NCBI RefSeq assembly: GCF_001375555.1
Contig: NZ_CTDZ01000009.1
Location: 1,977,758-2,041,757 of the forward strand
DNA length: 64,000 bases
Reading direction: 5' to 3'
Source: Numidum massiliense
Lineage (GTDB): Bacteria; Bacillota; Bacilli; Thermoactinomycetales; Novibacillaceae
A program made the position numbers and the translations under genes. Every line of letters starts with the position of its first letter. Position 1 is the first letter of the stretch. The notes below the pieces were generated by a model. The model searched no databases. It was not told where the DNA came from and saw only the letters and a program-made list of their open reading frames with translations. Shown here one piece after another: positions 52,991 to 61,727 of the stretch.

Positions 52991-53028
52991 TTTGCAGTTA
53001 AACGCAAAATGAGTTTGCACCTTTGCAA
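52991..53028. promoter_or_regulatory. two candidate upstream activator sites for RocR
   Basis: Palindromes TTTGCAGTTAAACGCAAA (52991-53008) and TTTGCACCTTTGCAA (53014-53028), about 130-180 bp upstream of the sigma-54 promoter and between the divergent genes. Both share TTTGC half sites, which suggests binding of the same activator. Confidence 0.55.
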
Positions 53029-53212
53029 GCGTTCACCTTATAATGAATGCATCACCTTGAGGCGATGCCGTATATGTCATGCCATGTACGGTAGCGATGC
53101 ACAGGGCGTCGTAAACGGCCATACGTAGACGTGAGGCAGACTTTAAGCCCGCTACCTTACAACGTAACATCTCCCTCCCAAATACGCAACTTAGAAAGGA
53201 GCAACGACGCTT

Positions 53213-54691
53213 ATGGCCATTCATCATCTATCACTCGCGAACGACCAACTGTCAGCGGTCGATCGCCTTCAACTTGAGCGGTTGTTCCGCATATACAAAA
53301 ATTTACTCGACGAAATCGACGTCGGGATCCACGTCATCGACAACAACGGTAAAACGATCATTTACAATAAAAAAATGATGCACATTGAAGCGATGGAACG
53401 GGAAGATGTACTCGACAAACGCGTCCACGACGTGTTTATGTTTACGGAGCAACAAGACAGCACGCTCATGCAAGCGCTCAAACACGGCAAAGTGACAAGT
53501 CACACGAAACAGACGTATTTCAACAACCGCGGGAAGGAAATCACGACCGTTAACAATACGCATCCGATTTATGAAGACGGAAACATCGTCGGCGCGATCG
53601 AAATTGCGCGCGACGTAACGAAAATCGAGCGGTTAATGCGGGAAAACCGCGCGCGGGGAAATACGCGTTACACGTTTAACAGCATTATCGGGCATAGCGC
53701 GGCGATCCGCGAAGTCGTCGACGTCGCTCAGCGAGCGACGCGGACAAACTCGTCGGTGCTCATCGTCGGTGAAACGGGCACGGGGAAGGAAATGTTTGCG
53801 CAAAGCATTCACAACTACAGTAACCGCGCCTCAGCACCTTTCGTTTCCCAAAACTGCGCCGCTTTGCCGGAACACCTCGTGGAAGGAATTTTATTCGGGA
53901 CGAAGCGCGGCGCCTTTACGGGTTCGACGGAGCGTCAAGGGTTGTTTGAGCAAGCAGAAGGTGGCAGCTTGCTGCTCGATGAAATTAACGCGCTCAATCC
54001 GAATTTGCAGGCCAAGTTGTTACGCGTCCTGCAAGAAAAAAGTGTACGCCGCATCGGGGGCACCCGCGATCAATTGATCGATGTACGCTTTTTGGCGACG
54101 ATCAACGAAGATCCGATCGAAGCAATTAATCACGCGCGCTTGCGCAAAGATTTGTATTACCGGCTCAGCGTCGTCACCTTGTTTATCCCCCCGCTGCGCG
54201 AGCGAAAGGAAGACATCGTAGACTTAGTCCATCATTTTATTGCGAAGTACAACGACTTATTCCAGATGGACGTCGCCCGTGTAAGTGACGACGTGCTCAA
54301 CTTGTTTTATGCGTATGACTGGCCGGGCAATGTGCGCGAACTCGAACACGTCATCGAAGGGGCGATGAACTTAATAGTCACGGAAGATACGCTGACGCTG
54401 TCACACCTGCCACCTCATTTTGCGCATAAATCGCGCATGCGGCTGGAGCCGTCGTCTTCGCCCAATCCCGCGCATGCTGTACGTCAACGCCCGCGCGGGC
54501 ATCTACGGGAGCTCGCAAACGTGCGGGAAAAGGAGCCAGAAACGTTACAAGAGCGTCTCGCGCGCGTGGAGACGAATTACTTGCGCGAAACACTTGCGCG
54601 GTGCGACTTCAATGTGACACGGGCAGCGAAAGAACTCGGCATTAGCCGGCAAAGTCTACAATACCGCCTGCGCAAATATAATATTAACTGA
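53213..54691 (+). CDS. rocR: sigma-54-dependent transcriptional activator, RocR-like
   Basis: Protein of 492 residues. PAS sensor domain at about residues 25-140 (EIDVGIHVIDNNGKTIIYNK), AAA+ domain with Walker A VGETGTGKEMFAQSIH, the sigma-54 contact loop GAFTGSTERQ, Walker B GGSLLLDEINAL and arginine-finger region RLRKDLYYRLSVV, then a Fis-type HTH LARCDFNVTRAAKELGISRQ. It should sense ornithine or citrulline by analogy with B. subtilis RocR and activate the divergent rocA-rocD promoter. The ATG is 11 bases after AAAGGAG. Confidence 0.9.
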   Translation: MAIHHLSLANDQLSAVDRLQLERLFRIYKNLLDEIDVGIHVIDNNGKTIIYNKKMMHIEAMEREDVLDKRVHDVFMFTEQQDSTLMQALKHGKVTSHTKQTYFNNRGKEITTVNNTHPIYEDGNIVGAIEIARDVTKIERLMRENRARGNTRYTFNSIIGHSAAIREVVDVAQRATRTNSSVLIVGETGTGKEMFAQSIHNYSNRASAPFVSQNCAALPEHLVEGILFGTKRGAFTGSTERQGLFEQAEGGSLLLDEINALNPNLQAKLLRVLQEKSVRRIGGTRDQLIDVRFLATINEDPIEAINHARLRKDLYYRLSVVTLFIPPLRERKEDIVDLVHHFIAKYNDLFQMDVARVSDDVLNLFYAYDWPGNVRELEHVIEGAMNLIVTEDTLTLSHLPPHFAHKSRMRLEPSSSPNPAHAVRQRPRGHLRELANVREKEPETLQERLARVETNYLRETLARCDFNVTRAAKELGISRQSLQYRLRKYNIN

Positions 54692-54750
54692 ATACGATAA
54701 CTAAAAGCATATGAACCGAACGAAAGGGGAAAACTGGGGGTGTAAAGGAT

Positions 54751-55209
54751 GTGACTACATTGAGGACGTTGCACAAATGGGATTACCGCATCCATCTCGT
54801 GTTCGCCGTAGCGATCGTCGCCATCCTGTTAGGTTTTAAACCGGATCAGTGGCTAAAGGCAGACGTCGTCACAGGAAAAATTGACGTCTACAAATTTGAT
54901 GATAACGTACAAACAAAATTACAGCCGTCGCAGTGGACGCAATATGAGCTGTCGAAAGTGCTACGCTCCGTCAAAACGATGAAAGTGTCGAGTTACCGCC
55001 AGCTTCCCCCGCGCTATTTGCTGTTCAACTTTGAACGTACGGTCGTACTAGACGATTCACCGGTCCCGTTTGCTTTTAAGCAAATGATTGTTACCTTACC
55101 CGACAGCACGTGGCAAAAACCGCAAATGTTACTGAAAAACCCGCAAGGACAGTGGCTCGAATACGACATGTCGCACCCGCTGACGATGTTGTTACGCGAC
55201 TATCGGTGA
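54751..55209 (+). CDS. hypothetical protein with one N-terminal membrane segment
   Basis: Protein of 152 residues: short basic start, one hydrophobic segment (YRIHLVFAVAIVAILLGF), then a mostly beta extracytoplasmic part (PRYLLFNFERTVVLDDSPVP, FKQMIVTLPDSTWQKPQMLL). The GTG start follows GGGGGTG by eight bases. It follows rocR by 59 bp in the same direction and ends at a terminator, so they may be cotranscribed. Family not recognised. Confidence 0.75.
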   Translation: MTTLRTLHKWDYRIHLVFAVAIVAILLGFKPDQWLKADVVTGKIDVYKFDDNVQTKLQPSQWTQYELSKVLRSVKTMKVSSYRQLPPRYLLFNFERTVVLDDSPVPFAFKQMIVTLPDSTWQKPQMLLKNPQGQWLEYDMSHPLTMLLRDYR

Positions 55210-55237
55210 ATGATGTGAGCCCCCTTGCATAACAGTT

Positions 55238-55289
55238 ACCGCAGCACGCGTCACGTGTTATCATACGTTTCGCATGCTGCGGTTTTTTT
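55238..55289. terminator. terminator between the hypothetical gene and greA
   Basis: Arms ACCGCAGCA / TGCTGCGGT with a 28-base interior and TTTTTTT on the plus strand. It serves the rightward gene and lies directly after greA on the other strand. Confidence 0.85.
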
Positions 55290-55315
55290 GCTTACTTATT
55301 ATGCAGTTTTTCGTG

Positions 55316-55792
55316 TCAACTGATCTCCAAAATTTTAAACTGGATCGTGCCGCCCGGTGCAGGTACAGTCACAACATCGCCAATCTGTTTGCCGATTAAC
55401 TCGGCACCGATCGGCGATTCATTCGAGATTTTTCCGTCGAACGGATCTGACTCCGCACTCCCGACAATCGTGTATTCTTCGGTGTCACCTTGCGGCACTT
55501 CTTGAATTTTTACTTTCGCGCCCACACCGACAATGTTTTTATCCTGTTCGTCTTGAGTAATGATCTTCGCATTGCGGAGCACGTTCTCCAACGTGTTGAT
55601 GCGCGATTCGATAAACGCCTGCTCTTCCTTCGCCGCATCGTATTCGGAGTTCTCGCTAAGATCGCCTTGTGCGATTGCTTCTTTCAACCTAATCGCTACC
55701 TCTTGGCGCTTAACCGTCTTCAGCTCATCCAACTCATCGTTAATCTTGGCTAACCCTGCTTCCGTTAGCAGTACTTCTTTTTTATCTACCAT
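55316..55792 (-). CDS. greA: transcription elongation factor GreA
   Basis: Protein of 158 residues, the normal length. N-terminal coiled coil with the acidic tip in IAQGDLSENSEYDAAKEEQA (catalytic D and E) and C-terminal domain with IVGSAESDPFDGKISNESPI and IGAELIGKQIGDVV. It stimulates RNA cleavage by stalled RNA polymerase. ATG follows AGGAGAGG. Confidence 0.97.
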   Translation of the reverse strand: MVDKKEVLLTEAGLAKINDELDELKTVKRQEVAIRLKEAIAQGDLSENSEYDAAKEEQAFIESRINTLENVLRNAKIITQDEQDKNIVGVGAKVKIQEVPQGDTEEYTIVGSAESDPFDGKISNESPIGAELIGKQIGDVVTVPAPGGTIQFKILEIS

Positions 55793-55908
55793 AACAACCT
55801 CTCCTTATGTATCATTTACCCGTCATTTCATTAATTGTTGTGAAAGAACTACACGTCCCTTAAATCTTCCCTAAAAAAGCGGATTTCATAACTTACCTCG
55901 ATTTATCG

Positions 55909-55937
55909 ATTCTGCCGCATCTCGCACAAATTTGCAA
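55909..55937 (-). promoter_or_regulatory. probable sigma-A promoter of greA
   Basis: Minus strand TTGCAA, 17-base spacer, CAGAAT, about 117 bp before the greA start. Confidence 0.5.
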
Positions 55938-56140
55938 GCATTTTTTAAAAAACATTTTGTGAACAATTTAAGTGATTACACAAAAAATCATTGGAAACAT
56001 GCAGCGTTAGTAGCCACTGGCGGCTAATTTCAACACTTTTTTGAATGTATTCCATTTTACTTTTCATTACTTACGTGCAGTTCTTCGACATATTGTAGCA
56101 CACAGTCGCGCGATGTCCAATAGTTTAGTCGCACAAATAC

Positions 56141-56168
56141 TTGCGTTAGCCGACCTTTCCGGTATACT
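56141..56168 (+). promoter_or_regulatory. probable sigma-A promoter of the DUF4870 gene
   Basis: TTGCGT, 16-base spacer, TATACT, about 70 bp before the start codon. The rest of the 55938-56238 gap shows no gene. Confidence 0.55.
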
Positions 56169-56238
56169 AAATAAGCGGGCAGCGGATGTACGGACCGTAT
56201 GCCTGCGATGCGCACGATACACGTAAAGGAGAATATGC

Positions 56239-56571
56239 ATGGAATCTCGTCCGTATGCTACATGGGAAAAACTACTCGCCGCCCTCTGTCACCTAGTGCC
56301 AATCGTCGGGCCACTCCTCACGTTGTTGTTCGGAAGAAAATCGGCGTTTGTCCGCCGCCACGCGCAAGAAGCGGTCGTGTTCCAAATTTCGTGCCTCATT
56401 GCCTTAACAATTTCTGCCTTCTTGGCGATCATCCTCGTCGGTTATTTGTTAATCGTCTTCTTCTCCCTCGTCTACTGCGTGTCCACGATATACGCCATTG
56501 TGCTTTCACTTAAAGGAAAACCGTACACGTATCCGGTGGCGACATACGTCACCGACCAGTTGTTTGCCTGA
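56239..56571 (+). CDS. DUF4870 domain membrane protein
   Basis: Protein of 110 residues with three hydrophobic segments: LLAALCHLVPIVGPLLTLLF, then the cytoplasmic FVRRHAQEAVVFQ (typical of DUF4870), then ISCLIALTISAFLAIILVGY and the last segment around LLIVFFSLVYCVSTIYAIVL. Function unknown. ATG follows AAAGGAG by seven bases. Confidence 0.88.
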   Translation: MESRPYATWEKLLAALCHLVPIVGPLLTLLFGRKSAFVRRHAQEAVVFQISCLIALTISAFLAIILVGYLLIVFFSLVYCVSTIYAIVLSLKGKPYTYPVATYVTDQLFA

Positions 56572-56766
56572 TGGTTCTCGCGGTGCTAGCCTCCGCGGAG
56601 CCCCCCAACCCGTTGTGCTAAAGCGCTTGCGCGTGGGAAGGGTATCCCTATGCGACGCCACTTATGCGCAAACAAGCATGATGGCAAACGCGTCAAACAT
56701 GGCAAACATGGCAATCATGTCAAAAATTATGTCAAAATTTACAGGCGATTAACGTGCCCATATGTT

Positions 56767-57360
56767 TTAACGGTGCCTCGGAAGGAGAAGCGGCGTCAAA
56801 ATAAAGCCGGTCACTAATCCACCGACGTGTGCCGCTAAATCAATGCCGGAACTCAAACTCATCAGTAAGTTAATCCCGACTAACACGAGAATGCCTTTCC
56901 CCGAATCCCCGTCGACGTACCGCCGCACGCGCAAGTACAAATACATGTAAAAACCGAATAAGCCATAAATCGCCCCAGACGCACCGGCACTAGTCGAATA
57001 CCAATTAAACAGATAGCTCGCCACGTTGCCACCTATGCCAGCGACGACGTAAAACAGGGCGAAGCGCGTGTGACCGAGTAGCCATTCTACCGTAGGGCCA
57101 AACACATACAAGGCAAAACCGTTAAAAAACAAGTGCTCAACCCCGATGTGGAGAAAAATCGGCGTAATGAGCCGCCACCATTGGCCGTCGTCAATGAGGA
57201 AACCGACTTTAGCCCCAAAGCGCGTAAGTACTTCCGTCTCCGTCGATCCCCCACTGAAGGTCATCGCCAAAAAAAGGATCACGTTAATGCCTAAAATCAC
57301 TGTGATGACAGGAAATTGTGTGCGAAAGGCGCGAAACGTCGGCGCAGGCATTCGAAACAA
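56767..57360 (-). CDS. rhomboid-family intramembrane serine protease
   Basis: Membrane protein of 197 residues with six hydrophobic segments. The catalytic Ser is in TSAGASGAIYGLFGFY and the His in IDLAAHVGGLVTGFIL; the HLFFNGFALYVFGPTVE loop is also typical. It cleaves membrane-spanning substrates. Start is TTG 57360, with GGAGG eight bases upstream inside the end of psd; the two genes are directly adjacent and probably translationally coupled. Confidence 0.93.
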   Translation of the reverse strand: MFRMPAPTFRAFRTQFPVITVILGINVILFLAMTFSGGSTETEVLTRFGAKVGFLIDDGQWWRLITPIFLHIGVEHLFFNGFALYVFGPTVEWLLGHTRFALFYVVAGIGGNVASYLFNWYSTSAGASGAIYGLFGFYMYLYLRVRRYVDGDSGKGILVLVGINLLMSLSSGIDLAAHVGGLVTGFILTPLLLPRHR

Positions 57361-58218
57361 TTACTTCCCCTCCTTCAGGGACAATACGTGGGCAATCGGT
57401 TCTCCGACGCGGACAGCTTCCCCTGCTTTAATCCTTGGTAAAAACGTTACACATTGCGGCGGAAACAACAGAATAACGGTAGAGCCGAATTCAAAACGAC
57501 CGAGTTCTTCGCCCTTGTGCACGGCGATTGCCGGTTCGTACAGGCGTTCCGCTGGACGAGCGCCTTTCACATTCGTCCCGATCGTCGGGTCGTAGTCTAC
57601 TTTAATACTTCCGACGTTTGTCGCCCCGACTTTTACTAACGCGACTGTGCCGCAGTCCGTCAGTAAATATGAAATGAGCCGCTCATTGCGTACGTACAGC
57701 TGCCTCACGAGCCGAATGCCCCGCTCGTTTACCGGATACAGCTCGCCCGGTATATAACGCATCGCCTCGATGCCAGCGGCGATTGGCGCGTGAATGCGGT
57801 GGTAGTCGCGCGGACTTAAATAAAGGGTAATAAAAGACCCGTTGTAAAAAGAGGCGGCTCGCGCCTCATCGCCCCCCAACAATTGTTCAACCGTGTATGC
57901 ATACCCTTTAGCTTGGATCAATTGATTGTCGCGAATCGTCCCCCGTTCAGCAACCGTCCCGTCGACCGGACTGACAATCCGCTCGGGATGTGTGTCAATC
58001 GGACGTGCGTCGGCACGAAGGCGGCGAATAAAGAAATCGAGCAATGAGTCAAACTCCGAAACGTCTTTCACTACATCGCGCGTATCGATGCGATACATTT
58101 TAATGTACAGTGGTATGAGACGCCTGGACCACTTGCGGCGCATTAGCCGTCCGAACTGACGCGACACCCATCGTTTCGGTAACCACTGCATTAATTTAAG
58201 CCAACATTTATCGTTCAT
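57361..58218 (-). CDS. psd: phosphatidylserine decarboxylase proenzyme
   Basis: Protein of 285 residues that forms phosphatidylethanolamine. Residues RIVSPVDGTVAERG and YLSPRDYHRIHAPIAAG carry the conserved Asp and His; the self-cleavage site that creates the pyruvoyl group is in FEFGSTVILLFPP (Ser of GST). The N-terminal part is shorter than in Gram-negative enzymes. The ribosome binding site is weak (GATGGTG). It is cotranscribed with the rhomboid gene. pssA is not in the window. Confidence 0.95.
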   Translation of the reverse strand: MNDKCWLKLMQWLPKRWVSRQFGRLMRRKWSRRLIPLYIKMYRIDTRDVVKDVSEFDSLLDFFIRRLRADARPIDTHPERIVSPVDGTVAERGTIRDNQLIQAKGYAYTVEQLLGGDEARAASFYNGSFITLYLSPRDYHRIHAPIAAGIEAMRYIPGELYPVNERGIRLVRQLYVRNERLISYLLTDCGTVALVKVGATNVGSIKVDYDPTIGTNVKGARPAERLYEPAIAVHKGEELGRFEFGSTVILLFPPQCVTFLPRIKAGEAVRVGEPIAHVLSLKEGK

Positions 58219-58281
58219 TTTATCACACCATCGTCAATCATTCGTTCCCATGTATTCATATTGTGATCCTCGCCGCGTGTC

Positions 58282-59085
58282 TTATGTCGCCTCTCCATCT
58301 TCAGGAAACGACTGCTGTAGCTCTTTGATCGCTGCTTGCAGCTGTTTGCGCAGCTCGCGCTCCACGTCCCACTGGGCCATGTTTTTCGTACGTGCAATGA
58401 TGCGTAATACTGTCTTATCCGCCTCGGCACTCTCGACGCCGACGACATCCGGCCCTTCGACGATGTCGGGAGTCCGCTGCTTCAAGTCGTCGCACGCCGC
58501 TTGTAGGACGCGAATTGCTTCATCCGTATCGTAACTGTACGGAATCGTCATGTCGACGAGTGCGCGCCTATTGCCGCGCGAATGGTTCGTCAATGTACTG
58601 ACGTTGCGGTTTGGCACGAAGTGCAGATCGCCGTTAAAGTCCCGTACCTTCAGTAAGCGCAAACCGACTTCTTCCACAATGCCCGACACCCCGGCGACGG
58701 TCACATATTCATCGACGTTCACTTGGTCCTCGAGTAACACAAAAAAACCGGTGACGATGTCACTGACGAGCCCTTGGGCGCCAAAGCTGATCGCGAGGCC
58801 TAGGATGCCGACACTCGCGATAATTGCCGACGTCGCGACGCCGAATTTGTCGAGAATCGCGACGACGGCGATAAAGAAAATCGTGTAGCCGATCGCACTC
58901 GTCGTCAGCGATTGCAATGTTTTGTAGCGGTGGGCTTGTCCGTTGCTTACTTGGGCGCCGCGGGCGAGTGCGCCTGTCGCGACTTTTTTTGCGACGACGT
59001 TTGCGACGAGCGCGACGAGGGCGATCATGACGGAATCGATCACCGGTTGCCAAAAGGATAGTTGTGCGATATTCCAACCCCACAT
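58282..59085 (-). CDS. small-conductance mechanosensitive channel, MscS family
   Basis: Protein of 267 residues. Three hydrophobic segments with the pore helix region IIASVGILGLAISFGAQGLV, then the MscS beta domain (LLEDQVNVDEYVTVAGVSGI, VRDFNGDLHFVPNRNVSTLT) and the C-terminal alpha-beta domain. It opens on osmotic downshock. The ATG has GGAGTT 12 bases upstream, longer than usual. It precedes psd in the same direction with a 63-bp gap. Confidence 0.92.
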   Translation of the reverse strand: MWGWNIAQLSFWQPVIDSVMIALVALVANVVAKKVATGALARGAQVSNGQAHRYKTLQSLTTSAIGYTIFFIAVVAILDKFGVATSAIIASVGILGLAISFGAQGLVSDIVTGFFVLLEDQVNVDEYVTVAGVSGIVEEVGLRLLKVRDFNGDLHFVPNRNVSTLTNHSRGNRRALVDMTIPYSYDTDEAIRVLQAACDDLKQRTPDIVEGPDVVGVESAEADKTVLRIIARTKNMAQWDVERELRKQLQAAIKELQQSFPEDGEAT

Positions 59086-59235
59086 AGACGCGAAATCAAC
59101 TCCTATTCACTGCTGCAAATTGTACATTACTACTATCATAAAGTTTATCGGCAATACTTTCCATAAAAAAGTAAAAAAACTTGGTGTTATTTTATGAGAC
59201 TTGGTTACAATAACCGTCAACGGAGGTGATACCAA

Positions 59236-59409
59236 GTGGCTTTTCAACCGAAAGGTGCTGCGAAGACAAATGCCAATAAGGTTCGCCAACAGAACCGCGC
59301 AGCCTCACAAGGCGCTAGCGATGCTGAATTTGCTTCCGAAACGGATGCGCAACACGTACGGCAACAAAATCAACAGGCTGAATCGAAAAAGCAACAAAAC
59401 CAACAGTAA
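59236..59409 (+). CDS. gamma-type small acid-soluble spore protein (SASP)
   Basis: 57 codons, GTG start seven bases after GGAGGTGAT. Gln/Asn/Ala-rich: NANKVRQQNRAASQGASDAE, FASETDAQHVRQQNQQAESK, ending KQQNQQ. The repeat of (V)RQQN and the GPR-protease-type site EFASETDAQ are the marks of SspE/gamma-SASP, an amino-acid store in the spore core degraded at germination. It shows that the organism sporulates. It ends in a strong terminator. A SigG promoter was not clearly found. Confidence 0.92.
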   Translation: MAFQPKGAAKTNANKVRQQNRAASQGASDAEFASETDAQHVRQQNQQAESKKQQNQQ

Positions 59410-59425
59410 CTGTGCGTAAAATACG

Positions 59426-59460
59426 AGGGGCCCCTCTTCTAGCGAAGGGCCCCTTTCAAC
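59426..59460 (+). terminator. Rho-independent terminator after the gamma-SASP gene
   Basis: Perfect GC-rich arms AGGGGCCC / GGGCCCCT with a 13-base loop followed by TTTC. The T run is short. Confidence 0.75.
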
Positions 59461-59528
59461 CGTTCTGCATTGCGCTAGTCGTACAAAGGGGTCGCATGTA
59501 TATATCTCCTCTATCAGATGCGCCCACG

Positions 59529-61499
59529 TTATTTCTTACCCTTGTGCATAAATTGTTCTTCGTACAGTTGAATTAACTTAAGCACGATCGGCCCGGCCCC
59601 TAGGGAACCGTAGCCGCCCTCCGGCACAATCGCCGAGACGGCGACTTGCGGGTCATCAGCCGGGTAATAGGCGAGCATGACCGCATTTTCAACAATGCGA
59701 CCGCCGACGATTTGCTCAGACGTCCCCGTTTTCGCCGCTGCCGGTTTAGAAAGTACCATTAAATCTCTTCCCGTTCCTTCGGGGGTATTAGCGACTAACT
59801 TCATCCCGGCAATGATCGTATCAAACGCCTCCGGCTTCACGTCCTTCGCTTCACTCATCACTTTCGGCTTTAGCTTCTTCACGACCTTGCCGTCGGCGCT
59901 AACGATTTTGTCCACCACTTGGGGCTGCATCCGTTTGCCGCGGTTGGCGACAGTGGCCGCGTATTGCGCCAGTTGGATCGCTGTAGCCCGGTTGTACTGT
60001 CCGAACGACGCTTGAATGAGCGCCCCTTGTACACTCGTCGTCTTCGCAACGGCCATATACTCTTCTTCACCGCTACTCTCGCCAGGTAAATCGATCCCCG
60101 TCTCTGTAAACAAGCCAAATATGCGTGCGTATTTGCCTAACCGCTGCAAACTGTCGCCTTTTTCGCCACCCGTTTTGCCGTACAGTTTATTAGCGCCCCA
60201 CGCCATGTACGTATTGGATGACTTCTGCAGAGCTGTTTTCGGGGTAAGAAAGCCTAATGAAGCGAATCCAGCGTTCGTAATCGGTGGCGTCCCGTTGGCA
60301 TATTTGAAATATTGCGGATCCGACCACCCCGTATTTGGTCCAATCACCCCTTCGTTAATCAACGTAAAAATAGTAATCGGTTTAAACGTCGACCCCATCG
60401 GCAAAATAGACGACGGATGGTTAAAAATCTCCTTTTCCGGGTCACTTGCACGGCGCACGTCTGGAGGCGCATGTCCAATCGCCCCGTTGTTCATCACATA
60501 CTGCATTTCTTTACGGTAGAGCTTATCGGAGACCCCTTTATTCCATATGTTCGGGTCGTAGTCAGGGTAACTGATCAGTGCGCGCACTTTCCCCGTTTTC
60601 ACATCCATGACCGAGGCGTATGCCGTTTGCGGTGGATATTGATTGTCCCGCAAATGCTTTTCGATAAACTTCTCGCCTTCTAGCTGGATCCGTTCGTCGA
60701 TGTTTAAATAGAGCGAGTTGCCGATTTCCGGGTTTTTGTGGTCCACTTCTTCGATGATTTTCCCGAGGTGATCGACACGTACACTCGTCGACCCGTGCTT
60801 GCCGCGCAAGTAGTCTTGATAGGAAAATTCGATGCCGTCATTACCGACTTGCTCCCAATCTAAGTACGCACTTGGGTTCTTCTTCTTAATTTTTTCGTAT
60901 TTCGTCAGCGATTGCGATCCGGCAAACGGACGGACGTAGCCGATCGTTTGCACCGCAACGGTATCTTTGCGGTAACGGCGCAACGGCTCCATGACGACGT
61001 TGACGCCGGGGTAATCTTGCGGGCGCTCGCGGATTTTCGCCACTTGCGACTCTTTAAGGTAGTCCTTAATTTTTTTCGGCGAAAAAGCCGGTTGGATGCG
61101 GCCGCGTGCCTTGCCCTTAATATCGATGCCGACGTCCATCGCTTCGATCACTTTCTCCGGCTTCATCTTCAGCAGTTTGGCCAACCGTTTCGCCATAGCG
61201 ATCTTTTCTTCATCCGATTCGCCCGTTTCGATATACATCGCGGCAAAGATCGGTTCGTTCGAAACGAGTGGCTCCCCCTTACGGTCGTAAATGACACCCC
61301 GCGGTGCCGTTATCGGTATCTCCTTAACGTCGTTCTCGCGCGCGATTTTCGAATAGTGATCGCCTTTCACGAGCTGCACGGCACCGACATTCAAATACAA
61401 CACGGTAAATAATATAAAAATGAAAAACCAAAGTAAGTGCAGCCGATTGAACAACATTTTTTTTCGTTTAATGTGTAACTTTTTTTCTTTATCTATCAT
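59529..61499 (-). CDS. penicillin-binding protein 2 (class B transpeptidase)
   Basis: Protein of 656 residues. One N-terminal membrane anchor (LHLLWFFIFILFTVLYLNVG), dimerisation domain (ITAPRGVIYDRKGEPLVSNE), and transpeptidase domain with SxxK in LPMGSTFKPITIF, SxN in QKSSNTYMAWG and KTG in AAAKTGTSEQIV. It cross-links peptidoglycan; the class is that of PbpA/PBP2 involved in elongation or spore wall synthesis, and which one is not certain. The ATG follows AAAGGG by ten bases. Confidence 0.93.
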   Translation of the reverse strand: MIDKEKKLHIKRKKMLFNRLHLLWFFIFILFTVLYLNVGAVQLVKGDHYSKIARENDVKEIPITAPRGVIYDRKGEPLVSNEPIFAAMYIETGESDEEKIAMAKRLAKLLKMKPEKVIEAMDVGIDIKGKARGRIQPAFSPKKIKDYLKESQVAKIRERPQDYPGVNVVMEPLRRYRKDTVAVQTIGYVRPFAGSQSLTKYEKIKKKNPSAYLDWEQVGNDGIEFSYQDYLRGKHGSTSVRVDHLGKIIEEVDHKNPEIGNSLYLNIDERIQLEGEKFIEKHLRDNQYPPQTAYASVMDVKTGKVRALISYPDYDPNIWNKGVSDKLYRKEMQYVMNNGAIGHAPPDVRRASDPEKEIFNHPSSILPMGSTFKPITIFTLINEGVIGPNTGWSDPQYFKYANGTPPITNAGFASLGFLTPKTALQKSSNTYMAWGANKLYGKTGGEKGDSLQRLGKYARIFGLFTETGIDLPGESSGEEEYMAVAKTTSVQGALIQASFGQYNRATAIQLAQYAATVANRGKRMQPQVVDKIVSADGKVVKKLKPKVMSEAKDVKPEAFDTIIAGMKLVANTPEGTGRDLMVLSKPAAAKTGTSEQIVGGRIVENAVMLAYYPADDPQVAVSAIVPEGGYGSLGAGPIVLKLIQLYEEQFMHKGKK

Positions 61500-61580
61500 T
61501 TGTACGTCGCCCTTTTAATTTGTAAAGTGCCTATTACATCATATCACAAGTCGTCCTCCTTAGTATAACGGTACAAACGC

Positions 61581-61617
61581 AAAAAAGGTTCGATCCATCT
61601 CACCAATCGAACCCTTT
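61581..61617 (-). terminator. Rho-independent terminator after the subtilase gene
   Basis: Arms AAGGGTTCGAT / ATCGAACCTT with an 11-base loop and TTTTTT on the minus strand, about 110 bp after the subtilase stop. Confidence 0.85.
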
Positions 61618-61727
61618 TAGGGCGATGTGACGCGCACACGTGTAGGCGATCTTGCCTGTTTCGTTAAGCGTGACTTTTCTTCACTTCGGACTCATGCAGT
61701 TGCTGATTCACGCAGACACATACGAGC

